A stretch of DNA of 64,000 bases from Orobanche coerulescens. Its lineage: Eukaryota > Streptophyta > Magnoliopsida > Lamiales > Orobanchaceae. The position numbers and the translations under genes were made by a program. Position 1 is the first letter of the stretch. Each line of letters begins with the position of its first letter. A model generated the notes under the pieces. The model saw nothing but the letters and a program-made list of their open reading frames with translations, was not told where the DNA came from and did no database searches. Positions 43,539 to 53,516 of this stretch are shown piece after piece. The DNA is taken from contig CM065810.1 of NCBI GenBank assembly GCA_033398695.1, positions 144,647,858-144,711,857 of the forward strand, given 5' to 3'.

Positions 43539-45357
43539 TGTTGGGATTTGAACACAAAACGAATGGCGCAGCGGAAGCGAAAACAAGAAGTTTAACACGA
43601 ATCCCTCAATAGGATCGGTTCAAGCTACGTATATACGAATATAAAACGAACAAAGAGGAAGATACGATATCATACCCTTGTAGTCCGTTGATTTAATCGT
43701 TGAGAAGATGACATCCACTACGAATCCAATCCGCAATAGCTCTTGGAAAATCCAACGCCGAAAGTACCGCGTCTCTACTTGCCACGCGCCGAAAAATGAC
43801 CGAAACAACACCCACCTTATTATCCACCACGGATACGACTACAACAAGGTGGTTGGAGCTATGTGATTTATTGATACACTCCAAGTATACTAATTAATCT
43901 TCACTCTTAATTTTCTTAAGCACTCAAAGTTGTTTTTGAAAATCTTTTTTTCTTTATCTCAATAATGAAAATGAGATGATGAAAACAAAAGAAATACTTT
44001 TTTCTCTCTCTTCGTTGCTCATGGGTAAAGCTCCATTTAAGAGTGGAAGATGTCTTCTTTTATTATTTGTCTTCAACTCATCCACATGCCAAAGTCTTCC
44101 CCTCCTATTAAAATGAAAATCCCTTTCATTGTTTATTCTTTGGTCTTCCACCATTTAAGGTGGAATCAAGACCAATGCATAAAATATGAGAGGAGTGGGG
44201 CAGCCATCTAGAAGAACCGGACGAGTTCGGTTCATTTCGAACTCTGGTGCGTCCAATCAGATAAACTATGTTCTGTTCCGATGTATTTATATCAATTAAT
44301 TAATCTAATTAATTAATTATATCAAATACAAAATAATATAATTAATTTCTCCAAGAAATAATTATATTTATGAATTAAATTAATCACCTAGTAATTTATT
44401 TAATTCATTAGGCCGTAAATTAATTTATCCAATAAATTAATTTAGACATCCAATGTCCCAAAATTAATTAGACATCCAATATCCAATAAATTAGATATCC
44501 AATATTTAATATAATTAAAGAGAGAACAAGCTCGATTTATTCCGTCGTCTATCCTAATGCGCGACTCGGTAGGTTCCGCTGAGTTAGCAATGGGAGGAAC
44601 CAAAGAGTTATAGCACCACCTAGCCAGTCCCGCGGCCTACACTGTAACCTAATTGAAAACGAATGATTGGGATCATTCCAAAAAATTTCTGTCGTGAATA
44701 CCAATATATGTATAAACCCTTCTTTCAAATGTCTCGATCAAGTTATAGGGTCACGGTCAGTAAAAACCTATATGTACTTGACGCTATGCATGAGTTAATG
44801 CAAATCGAGATCATTGAGCTCTCGTGTATCTAATACAACTAGCTCGAATGCTTTGGCCAAAGACTTATGATCTCATCTGTCAATAATCGCATAGGACATA
44901 TACCCATTCACTTACAGGAGAAAGAATCCTATCTTGGCATTTAGTAGAACCTGCTACTTGCCCGTCAAGATGCATGTCGAGGTTGACCCCCACCTTCCGG
45001 TTTTCTGGGTCGAAATACTCAAATGAAAATTTTAACGTCACAAGCACATCCCTACTAAATCCTCAATTCGAAGGTTCATGAATACTTATCACAACCTTCT
45101 CATTCCGTCATTGACTGTCCCAGAGTGAAATCCGTGTGACGAATCGAGGGTGAGTCGGTTCGAGTATACTAATCTCATTAGCATACCTAAAACGTGTGCT
45201 CCCACTAACTACTAGTGATCGATAGGCACTCTCCAAGTCGAAGAACATGTCATACAAGTCCTCACATAAACTTAACGCCCAGAGCCATAAACCTTTCCAG
45301 TGCCGATCTCCTTATCTAATAAGGAGTGGAAAGTTTTTCTCTCAAATATACGGACTC

Positions 45358-45405
<48 letters not shown>

Positions 45406-45540
45406 CGAGTCAGGAATGCCAGTGACTACCAGTAAATAAAGAAACATACAATTGTCTTCTGATAATGATTTACATAATAACAAATACAATGCCCTCACTC
45501 TTACATCCTCTGAGTGGCATTCGAGGGCATACTCCTAGCA
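43539..45540 (-). repeat. Cop3 3' LTR
   Basis: 2002 bp, plus-strand TGTTGGGATTTG...ACTCCTAGCA, collinear with 21786-23746. Contains an (AT)n run at 45361-45405 that the Cop2 LTRs have only as a short TATATATAT. Final CTAGCA in place of CTAACA. Confidence 0.9.
45361..45405. repeat. (AT)n microsatellite
   Basis: TA/AT run within the Cop3 LTR; expanded relative to the Cop2 LTR copies. Confidence 0.9.
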
Positions 45541-45773
45541 ATCTCTCACTTGCACTCAATGCCACACACTATGGTATCTAATACCCATGTTCTCAAAATA
45601 ACGCTCCAAGCTTATCTGAGAAAGTGGCTTGGTCAATGGATCAGCGTCGTTGTCTACTGAGTCTACTCTACGCAGCATAATGTATCCTTTGCGAACAAAT
45701 TCTCTCACGAGATGATACTTTCTCTCAATGTGTTTTGTATCGTTGTGAAACCTCGGCTCCTAGGCCTGTGCTA

Positions 45774-46680
45774 CTACTCCATCGTTATCGCATAAAAAAC
45801 AAAAACAGGCAACACAACACATGGTGTCACTTGAAGTTTACCCAGAAACTTCTTATTCCAAAACCCTTCCTTTGGAGGCCTCCGAGGCCACTTGATACTC
45901 AGCCTAACAGGTGGAATCAGCAGTCGCGTTATGCTTAGTACTATGCCTAGATACTGCTCCTCCATTAAGAGTAAAATATAGCCAGAAGTAGACATAGAGT
46001 CGTCTTTATGTCCTTGGAAGTTTGAGTCAGTGAAGCCCGTCACATTCAGTTCTCCACCACCATACATAAGAACCAGATCTCTAGTCCTTCTAAAGTACTT
46101 GAGAACGTTCTTTATGGCGGTCCAATGTTCCCTACCTAGGTCTGCCTGAAACCTACTTACTACGCTCCCAGCATGCGCAATGTCAGTCTCGTACACAACA
46201 AGGCATACACAAGGCTACCCACGGCCAAAGCATATAGTATATTACTCATTTCCTTTCGTTGTTCCTCACTTTGAGGACACATCTCCAAGGTGAGTTTTAT
46301 TCCATGCCGCATCGGTAGGAACCCACTTTTAGAATCATCCATCTTAAATCACTTTAAGATCTTTTCTATATAGAGGGCTTGGAAAAGACCTACCATTCTC
46401 TTCGGTCTTTCCCAGTTGAGTCGAATCCCAAGAATATATGCTTCTTCTCCCAAGTCTTTCATGGAGAACCTACTCGAAAGACAATCTTTCACAGAACTGA
46501 GCATTCCCACATTGTCTCCTATTAGTAGAATGTCATCTACATATAGTACTAAGAATGCGATCTTGCTCCCACTAACCCTCTTGTATACACAAGGTTCCTC
46601 TTTATTTTGCACGGAGTCAAACTCTTTGACTGCCTCGTAAAAATAAAGGTCCCAGCTACGTGAAGCCTGCAACAGTCCAT
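45774..46680 (-). pseudogene. Cop3 reverse transcriptase (C-terminal part) and RNase H
   Basis: QASRSWDLYFYEAVKEFDSVQ, FLVLYVDDILLIGDNVGMLSSVK (YVDD coding 46543-46532), SMKDLGEEAYILGIRL, DDSKSGFLPMRHGIKL, a frameshift near 46190, then FRRTRDLVLMYGGGELNVTGF and decayed RNase H. The N-terminal half of RT is deleted: integrase-tail sequence ending AQQWW is joined to the codons before QASRSW near 46680. Confidence 0.87.
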
Positions 46681-47523
46681 TTCACGGAGTCTACATCCAC
46701 CATTGCTAGGCCATAGGTTGCGGGTCGGTCTCTTGGTTATCACCTGAAACCTCGTGAAGACCCAGTTCCTCCAAGTGCATAAAACCATACCTCTCAGGTA
46801 ATTGAGACACCCTAGTAGACTACGATGCGGTTTCCTTGTGTTTCAAAAGGTTCGGCTCCAACTTCTTGTACATGTGTCTCCTGAGGAGTTTCATTGTATT
46901 CTTCCAAAGAAATACTTCTACCTGCTCCAGCTTCCTGAATGAACTCATCTTCCAGGAAGTGTGCTTGCAAAGCAACAATGATCTTTCGATCTTCGGGCAT
47001 GTATAATAGATAACCCATCGTTCAAGATGGGAATCTAATGAAACATCCCTTCACGGACCTTGCTTTCAACTTCTCCACCTTAGTCTTCTTGACATAGGCG
47101 GGACATCCTCAAATCCTAATATGATTAAGACTTGGTTTCCTGCCCTCCCACATCTCATGCAGAGTTTTAGGAACGGACTTGGAAGGACATCTGTTCAAGA
47201 TATAAGCAGCATTCAGGAGCATATAACCCCACAGGTAAAGCGGTAAGTCGGTATAGCTAAGCATGGAACGAATCATATCCAACAATGTTCGGTTCCTTCT
47301 TTCCGATAAACCATTTAACAGAGGAGTTCCTGGAGGTGTTAGTTGTGACACTATTTTGTGCTCCTTTAGGAGCTCGTCAAACTCTGTACTCATATATTCG
47401 CCACCTTTGTCCAAACTTAGTGCTTTGATATGATTACCAGTTTGGTTTTCGACTAAGGCCTTAAATTCCTGAAATTTCTCAATGGCCTCGGATTTATGTT
47501 TCATTAAATATACATAACCACAC
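46681..47523 (-). pseudogene. Cop3 integrase
   Basis: From the right: LMKHKSEAIEKFQEFKALVENQT, LSLDKGGEYMSTEF (second catalytic D; DKGGEY for DRGGEY), NGLSERRNRTLLDMIRSML (catalytic E), NRCPSKSVPKTLHEMWEGRKPS, then MGYLLYMPEDRKIIVALQAHFLED and the LGLHEV-like tail. Frames change near 47030 and 46810. The zinc domain is absent. Confidence 0.87.
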
Positions 47524-47550
47524 CCAGACGGTTTCTACAGTTCATAAGTT

Positions 47551-48610
47551 TGTTGGAACATTCTATTCCCAATATTAATAATAGAGTTTTGATGATTAGT
47601 TGTCAAATAAAAATAACAAGGAAGCAAAACAAAACGACGAAGAAGTCGAAGACGCAAAAAGCTGGAAATAACATACATAACATACACAATGCATGTAGCA
47701 TAACATACATAATGAATAAATCTTAACGTACGTAATATTGTAAGGTTAACATACGTAACATTGTATGGTTAACGTACGTAACGAAGTGTTTCTGAATTCA
47801 AACAAGATGACCGTTGTGACGTCAAGGCTTACATAATCACACCAACGGATATTTTAACTATTGTTAACGTATGTAATAGGAGATTTGATAACGTACGTAA
47901 CACAGAAGACTGAAGCTACTGGACTGAAATGCACTATTCATAACGTACGTAACGAGGAAGCGATAACGTACGTAAAATGCTTAATGTACGTAAAGGTGAT
48001 GCTATAACGTACGTAAGGAAGGCAAAAGTGGCTAACGTCTAGTTGAGGCTTTGGAACCTATAAATACCATTACCTATGGTATTGAACTGACAAAACAACT
48101 CAAAGCAATCGACTCATCAATCAGATATTAATATACATATTCTTGTTGTTGTAATCAAACTTATATTGATAAGTGTTTGAGTGTTATACACAAAAACATA
48201 CACGAGAGGAAAAAAGAGAGGATACGATTCGATTCAGTGTTATTAGGATCAAGGATCCGACATTATTAGAATCGCAATCTATATCTACGGGAGGTTTGTC
48301 TAGTACCCATAGAAAGCTAGATAGGTTGATACCTTGTCCGATAGAAAAGGAAAACGGTTTAAATTGGACCGACAGAAAGACAAGTGTGTGAACGGTTATC
48401 TCGGACCAATAGAAGACGAGTTTGTAATGGTTATCCCTCGACCGATTAAAGATAGGTGCAGAGGTTCATCTTTAACCTAAAGAAAAAAGATCCAAAGTGA
48501 GGACGTAGGCACGTTTGGCCGAACCTCTATAAATCTTGTCCCGATTTATTTTCCGCACCTTTTTTTTTTACGCTTCCACACAATAGCGCGTATACCATAT
48601 TGCACCAACA
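47551..48610 (+). repeat. Gag-only copia LTR 1
   Basis: 1060 bp from TGTTGGAACATTC to GCACCAACA, followed by the PBS TGGTATCGGAGC (48613-48624). The TATA box CTATAAATA (48059-48067) is preceded by the ACGTACGT array. Near 48173-48500 it carries repeated GACCGA/GGACCGACAG words. Confidence 0.88.
47671..48067 (+). promoter_or_regulatory. ACGTACGT array and TATA box (gag-only copia LTR 1)
   Basis: TAACGTACGTAA at 47724, 47770, 47889, 47941, 47964 and 48005, with variants (TAATGTACGTAA 47982; ACATACGTAAC) between. Then CTATAAATA at 48059-48067. The eight-base core ACGTACGT is a perfect palindrome with two ACGT cores and a central GTAC. Confidence 0.85.
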
Positions 48611-48669
48611 ATTGGTATCGGAGCGGTACTCCTAGAAGCGGCTTAACATCCGAGGAGAAGAAGATCTAA

Positions 48670-50095
48670 ATGGCGTTTCAAATTGCATCGGTTGAAGGTC
48701 TTACCTTAAACCGACCACCATTCTTTGATGGATCTAACTTCATGACATGGAAGAATAAGATGTCAATATTCATCCGAGCCTATGACATTGAGCTATGGAA
48801 AGTGATATGTCTTGGTCCAAAAATTCCAATCAAATATGATGGTACGCTTAAATCTTTTGAAGAATATGATGATTTCGATTGGAAAAACGACCACTATAAT
48901 TGCAAAGCCACGCAATTACTATATTGTACTTTAAGTCCGGAAGAACACAACAGGATATCTTCTTGTGATAGTGCCAAAGAGATTTGGAAGATGATAGAAA
49001 TCACACTCGAAGGCACAAATCAAGTCAAGGAGACGAAGATCAATATGCTTCACCACGACGAGTTATTCATGATGAAGGGTGACGAGTCCATCACTAACAT
49101 GCTCGGCCAATTTTCGGTCATTACTAATGGACTTGCTTCATTCGGGAAACCGCTATCGAGTAGTGAAAAGTCAAGAAAATCTTATGATCACTACCTAGCG
49201 AATGGGACGGCATCATGACCGCGATAATAGAATCTAAGGATCTCAATACGCTCGATTTTAGCACCCTTGTTGGTTCGCTAATTAATTATGAGATTGTTCT
49301 AAAATCACGGAACAACAAGCCGAAGCCGAAGGAAAGAACGATAGCTATGAAAGCTAACATGTCTCGCAAAGAAGAAATTTCGGTGGATGAAAGTGACGAA
49401 GAATCGGCATATTATGCCAAGAGTATTAATAACCTTCAAAACTTATTAAACCGTAGAAATAAAGATATCAAGACGGGCGAATCAAAGAAATTTGACAACA
49501 ACTATCGAATCTGTGGTAAACCAGGCCATTTCGCAAAGAATTGCCGAGCAAATTCTAAGAAGGAGGTCCTAATAGCAACATGGAGTGATGAAGACGAGGA
49601 CGAAGATTTCATCAATCAAAATAACCTCGCTCTCATGGCACGAAGATCATTCGACGAAAGTGACGTCGAAAGCCAAGTAAGTAATTCTTACGATGAACTA
49701 TTTGAAGCATTCGAATTATTGCATACCGATTTTCAAAATGTTTTATCCAAAATAAAATCCCTCCAAACGAAAAATAAATTATTGGAAACCGAAATTTCCA
49801 AAATTCTTGAAAAAAGGAAATTTATCGAGACCGATCATTCAAAATGCCATGATATTGAAAATAATTTGAAAATGATCTTTTGAAAGTTCAAGACGAATTT
49901 AAAGCTTTGACAAAGAAATTTTTTCTCGGAAACGAGAAATTTGAAAATATGCTTTCTGTTCAGAAATATACTTTGAACAAACAGGGGTTAGGATTCAAAC
50001 TGAATCATAAGAATGTATCCTTAAATTTGAAAATACCCTATTGCGAAAAATGTTTAAAAATTGGGCATCATTTTACGAGTTGCAAAGGCCCATGA
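48670..50095 (+). pseudogene. Gag of the gag-only copia element
   Basis: Starts MAFQIASVEGLTLNRPPFF 45 bp after the PBS. Blocks: GSNFMTWKNKMSIFIRAYDIELW, then LSPEEHNRISSCDSAKEIWKMIE and VKETKINMLHHDELFMM (UBN2-type capsid). A zinc knuckle follows (YRICGKPGHFAKNC; the first C is Y), then an acidic stretch and a coiled-coil-like segment. Three frames are used (48670-49218, 49215-49883, 49880-50095); the 4-base overlaps suggest single-base changes. A second partial knuckle reads CEKCLKIGHHFTSCKG. The capsid block order and GLASFGKP resemble SIRE/Maximus-type Gag; lineage tentative. Confidence 0.85.
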
Positions 50096-50555
50096 CAGAC
50101 GATAAAAACCAAAAATATTTGGATTCCAAAAGGAACTTTTATTCCGAATATCGTCTATGTCTCGAAAGAAAAACCAACTATCAGTTGGATCCCCAAAAAT
50201 AAAAATTAATTTTCATCAATTGATATTTTACTCAAGGGGAGTTTATATTTTTAAAGGGAGAATTTTGTCAGGGGGAGTTTACCCAGATCTACATCATTTT
50301 ATGCATTCATTTTAATTATCAATTTTATATTTATCATATACACTTTTTTCTTATAACAAAAGGAGGAGAAGAATGGTCTAAAAGAAGAATGATATAAGGG
50401 GGAGAATAGTAAAGCGAGAAAAATAAAAATGACGAAGAAAGTCAAAAAAAGTTGGAAAAGAACGAAGAAGTTGAAAAGGAAAAAGAAGAAGTTGAAAAGG
50501 AAAGATGGGATATTGAAACTAACGAAACGATCAAAGCCGAAAACTTTGATTCGTG

Positions 50556-50594
<39 letters not shown>

Positions 50595-50648
50595 TTGCAG
50601 GTTTATCCCATTCAAGGTGTTGTTTTATAATCATCAAAAAGGGGAGAT
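50096..50648 (+). other. 3' untranslated region with repeated AGGGGGAG tracts and PPT
   Basis: No pol. Polypurine words AAGGGGAG (about 50236), AGGGGGAG (about 50270), AAGGGGGAG (about 50397) and the terminal AAAAAGGGGAGAT (50636-50648) immediately before TGTTGGAATATTC. An (AT)n run at 50560-50592. Multiple AGGGGGAG tracts before the 3' LTR are known from SIRE/Maximus copia elements. Confidence 0.8.
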
Positions 50649-51684
50649 TGTTGGAATATTCTATTCCAAATATTCATAATAGAGTTTTGATGATTAGTTG
50701 TTAAACAAGAAAAACAACAAGGAAGCAAAACAAAACAACGAAGAAGTCGAAGACGCAAAAAGATGGAAATAACATGCATAACGTACGCAATGCATGTAGC
50801 ATAACATACGTAATGAATCAAGCTTAACGTACATAACGTTGCATGGTTAACGTATGTAAGAAGTGTTTCTGAATTCAAACAAGATGACCGTTGTGACGTC
50901 ATGGCTTACATCATCACACCAACAGATATTTTAACTATTGTTAACGTATGTAATGGGAGATTTGATAACGTACGTAACACAGAAGACTGAAGCTACTGGA
51001 TTGAAATGCACTATTCATAACGTACATAACGAGGAAGCGATAACGTACGTAAAATGCTTAACGTACATAAAGGTGATACTATAACGTACGTAAGGAAGGC
51101 AAAAGTGGCTAATGGCTAGTTGAGGCTTTGGAACCTATAAATACCACTACCTATGGTATTGAACCGACAAAACAACTCAATGCAATCGACTCATTAATCA
51201 GATATTTATATACATATTCTTGTTGTTGTAATCGAACTTATATTGATAAGTGTTTGAGTGTTATACACAAAAACATACACGAGAGGAAAAAAGAGAGGAT
51301 ACGATTCGATTCAGTGTTATTAGGATCAAGGATCCGACATTATTAGAATCGCAATCTATATCCACGGGAGGTTTGTCTTGTACTCATAGAAAGCTAGATA
51401 GGTTGATTCCTTGTCCGATAGAAAAGGAAAACAGTTTAACTTGGACCGACAGAAAGACAAGTGTGTGAATGGTTATCTCGGACCAATAGAAGACGAGTTT
51501 GTAATGGTTACCCCTCGACCGATTAAAGAGAGGTGCAGAGGTTCATCTTTAACCTAAAGAAAAAAGATCCAAAGAGAGGATGTAGGCACGTTTGGCCGAA
51601 CCTCTATAAATCCTGTGCCGATTTATTTCCGCACCTTTTTTTTACGCTTCCGCACAATAGCGCATATACCATATTGTACCAAAA
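50649..51684 (+). repeat. Gag-only copia LTR 2
   Basis: 1036 bp, collinear with LTR 1; ends ACCAAAA where LTR 1 has ACCAACA. Array of ACGTACGT words 50770-51093 and CTATAAATA 51135-51143. Confidence 0.88.
50770..51143 (+). promoter_or_regulatory. ACGTACGT array and TATA box (gag-only copia LTR 2)
   Basis: Same arrangement as LTR 1, last TAACGTACGTAA at 51082-51093, then CTATAAATA. Several words have decayed to ACGTACAT or ACATACGT, the change expected of CpG loss. Confidence 0.82.
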
Positions 51685-51772
51685 ATAGGTATCGGAGCGG
51701 TACTCCTAGAAGCGGCTTAACATCTGAGGAGAAGAAGATCTAAATGGCGTTTCAAATTGCACCGGTCGAAGG
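51685..51772 (+). other. Second PBS and gag start of the copia tandem
   Basis: AGGTATCGGAGC and the same leader as at 48611-48669, then ATGGCGTTTCAAATTGC and six more codons before ChrB begins at TGTAATATCCGAC. The last five bases GAAGG are the presumed left TSD copy of ChrB, whose right end is outside the window. Confidence 0.85.
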
Positions 51773-53516
51773 TGTAATATCCGACTGTAACTTTTCATTT
51801 TTACCTGTCATTGTATTATTCGGATAATCTGATTATCATAAATCGTTGCATTTAGTATTATGTTGAGGTATTATAGATTTGAATATCGTATCGTTGTTAT
51901 TTCATTTCATACGTGATGATTCGATGTTAATTAGAGAGTTGCATTTTCGAATTTTTCCGTTGATGTAGCGTACGCTACACAGTACGATTAACGTACGCTA
52001 ATCCTGTGCCTTAGCGTGCGTAAGGTTTCTTCTGTTGCGTACGCTAAGAGGGAATCTGGCATCAGTTGACTTCAGCACGTGAACTCCTTAGCCGTTAGCA
52101 TGCATGTGAACAAGGTCTGAGCTGTCATGTCGGCTGGAATCAACTTTTATTAGCGTGCGTAACCCATTTCTCATTAGCGTGCGCTAACGACCTGCGAAAA
52201 TTCAAGACAGTAGCCTCTGTAAGCCGCTTACGTACGTAATATCGACCGGTTAGCGTACGTAAGTGCATTAGCGTACGCTAAAATGTTCCGATAGCGTGCG
52301 CTAAGTATGTCCAGTCTATTTATAGGACCAGCCTGTTTTTCATTTCTTCACAACTCTAAACCGATTCTCTCTCCATTTATCACCCCTCTGCACTCCCAAA
52401 ACGATATCAACCTTCACCAACTTTCTTCTAAGCCTTAAATCTTGGAGTGGAGCTCATTTACTTGGAGATTAGGAGTTGTTCTTGAGCTTGGAGTATATTT
52501 TCTCATAGCATTGAAGTTGTTCTTCATTTCTGGAGGTAGGTGTACTTTCCTCTCTGCATTATTTTCTTATGTTGATGATTAGTGACGAATTATACTTCAC
52601 CTAGAGTTAGATTAAGCAAGTAAAACATGGTTATAATTAAACTTTTTAAACACTTCTTGATGAATATGATAAATGAGGGTTTAGATTAGATGAGTTCTTG
52701 ATGTTGTAGTGATGGTAACCATGTTTGTAGTTATCATTACTCATCTTCTTTGGACGAATTTAGCTCAGTAGAACATTGTTGGATCGGTTAGCTTCATCAT
52801 AGCTGGATTTAATCAAGAACTTGATATCATAGAGTGTTTAAACACCATTTTAGGTATTTAATTACCTTGGGAAGAACTTGATAATGTTAAAGATAGGATT
52901 AGATGATCTTGTTCAGAAATCTTAGAAGCTTTAACAATCATTATGGTTCACTTCACAAGTCTTTGAAGAATGATAAGGATCTTGATAATTACAACAATAA
53001 CTTTCATTAATCTAATGTGTTGATAACTTAGAATGTGGTTCATCATCATGCTAAATAGATAGTGTTCTTAAGAAGGTGATCTTTGTTTATGAATGATCTT
53101 GTCATGGTAGATTGAGTATCAAATTCATTATGACTATCCTTTTATAATAGTAGATGTTGTAGAACATAAGAATTTGATTAAACCAATTTTATTGGCGAAT
53201 TGAAGATGTTTTGTTCATAGAATAACAAGAGAATTAAAAGACACTTTTGGTATGGTAATCCGATTTTGGAAAATGAATTAGATGTATTGAAACCTTTCAT
53301 TAATCGTTAAGGTATTCATTAGGGTGGAATGAATTATTCGAGTAGGTTGCGGGCGTCGTTTCCTACGAATTGAGATTAATATTATGTGAATATGTTATTG
53401 AATGAATTACGTTTCATTCAAGGTTGCTTGTTCGATTGAGCGTTTAACTGAGGATACCGTCCGTTTGATCATTTGGAGAACGACTATCTTTCGCTTACGG
53501 AATTGAGGCAAGTTAT
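51773..53516 (+). repeat. ChrB LTR, left part
   Basis: Starts TGTAATATCCGACTG. Non-coding: U3 with palindrome array, TATA (52317-52325), AT-rich leader, GAGGCAAGT at 53505-53513, immediately followed by the ChrC insertion. It resumes at 63531. Because no other end is in the window, the element may be complete further right or a solo LTR. Confidence 0.85.
51966..52325 (+). promoter_or_regulatory. ChrB mixed palindrome array and TATA box
   Basis: About eleven words: TAGCGTACGCTA (51966-51977; a perfect 12 bp palindrome), TAACGTACGCTA, TAGCGTGCGCTA (last 52292-52303), TTACGTACGTAA and hybrids such as TAGCGTACGTAA. TATTTATAG at 52317-52325 follows. Confidence 0.85.

Larger units (their letters stand above)
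43539..47550 (-). mobile_element. Cop3: Ty1/copia element, same family as Cop2, partial
   Basis: 3' LTR (45540-43539), RNase H, RT (partly deleted), integrase. The right end jumps from integrase sequence (about 47523) to 27 bp resembling the Cop2 leader (47524-47550) and then to the gag-only copia LTR, so gag, protease and the integrase start are missing. Confidence 0.88.
47551..51772 (+). mobile_element. Gag-only copia element (TR-GAG-like) in tandem LTR-internal-LTR-internal form
   Basis: LTR (47551-48610), PBS, gag (48670-50095), purine-rich 3' region, LTR (50649-51684). After this second LTR the PBS and the first codons of gag occur again (51685-51772) until ChrB interrupts. No protease, integrase or RT follows gag, so the element is non-autonomous. 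The repeated PBS and gag start show at least two element copies sharing an LTR. Confidence 0.88.

Noticed and set aside
47551..48610. Endogenous pararetrovirus as source of the isolated gag
   Set aside because: Clear LTRs, PBS, PPT and UBN2-type copia Gag; no movement protein or pararetroviral coat motif.
48613..48624. tRNA-like matches at the PBS sites
   Set aside because: Only the 3' terminal 10-12 bases of initiator-Met tRNA are matched; they are primer-binding sites, not tRNA genes.
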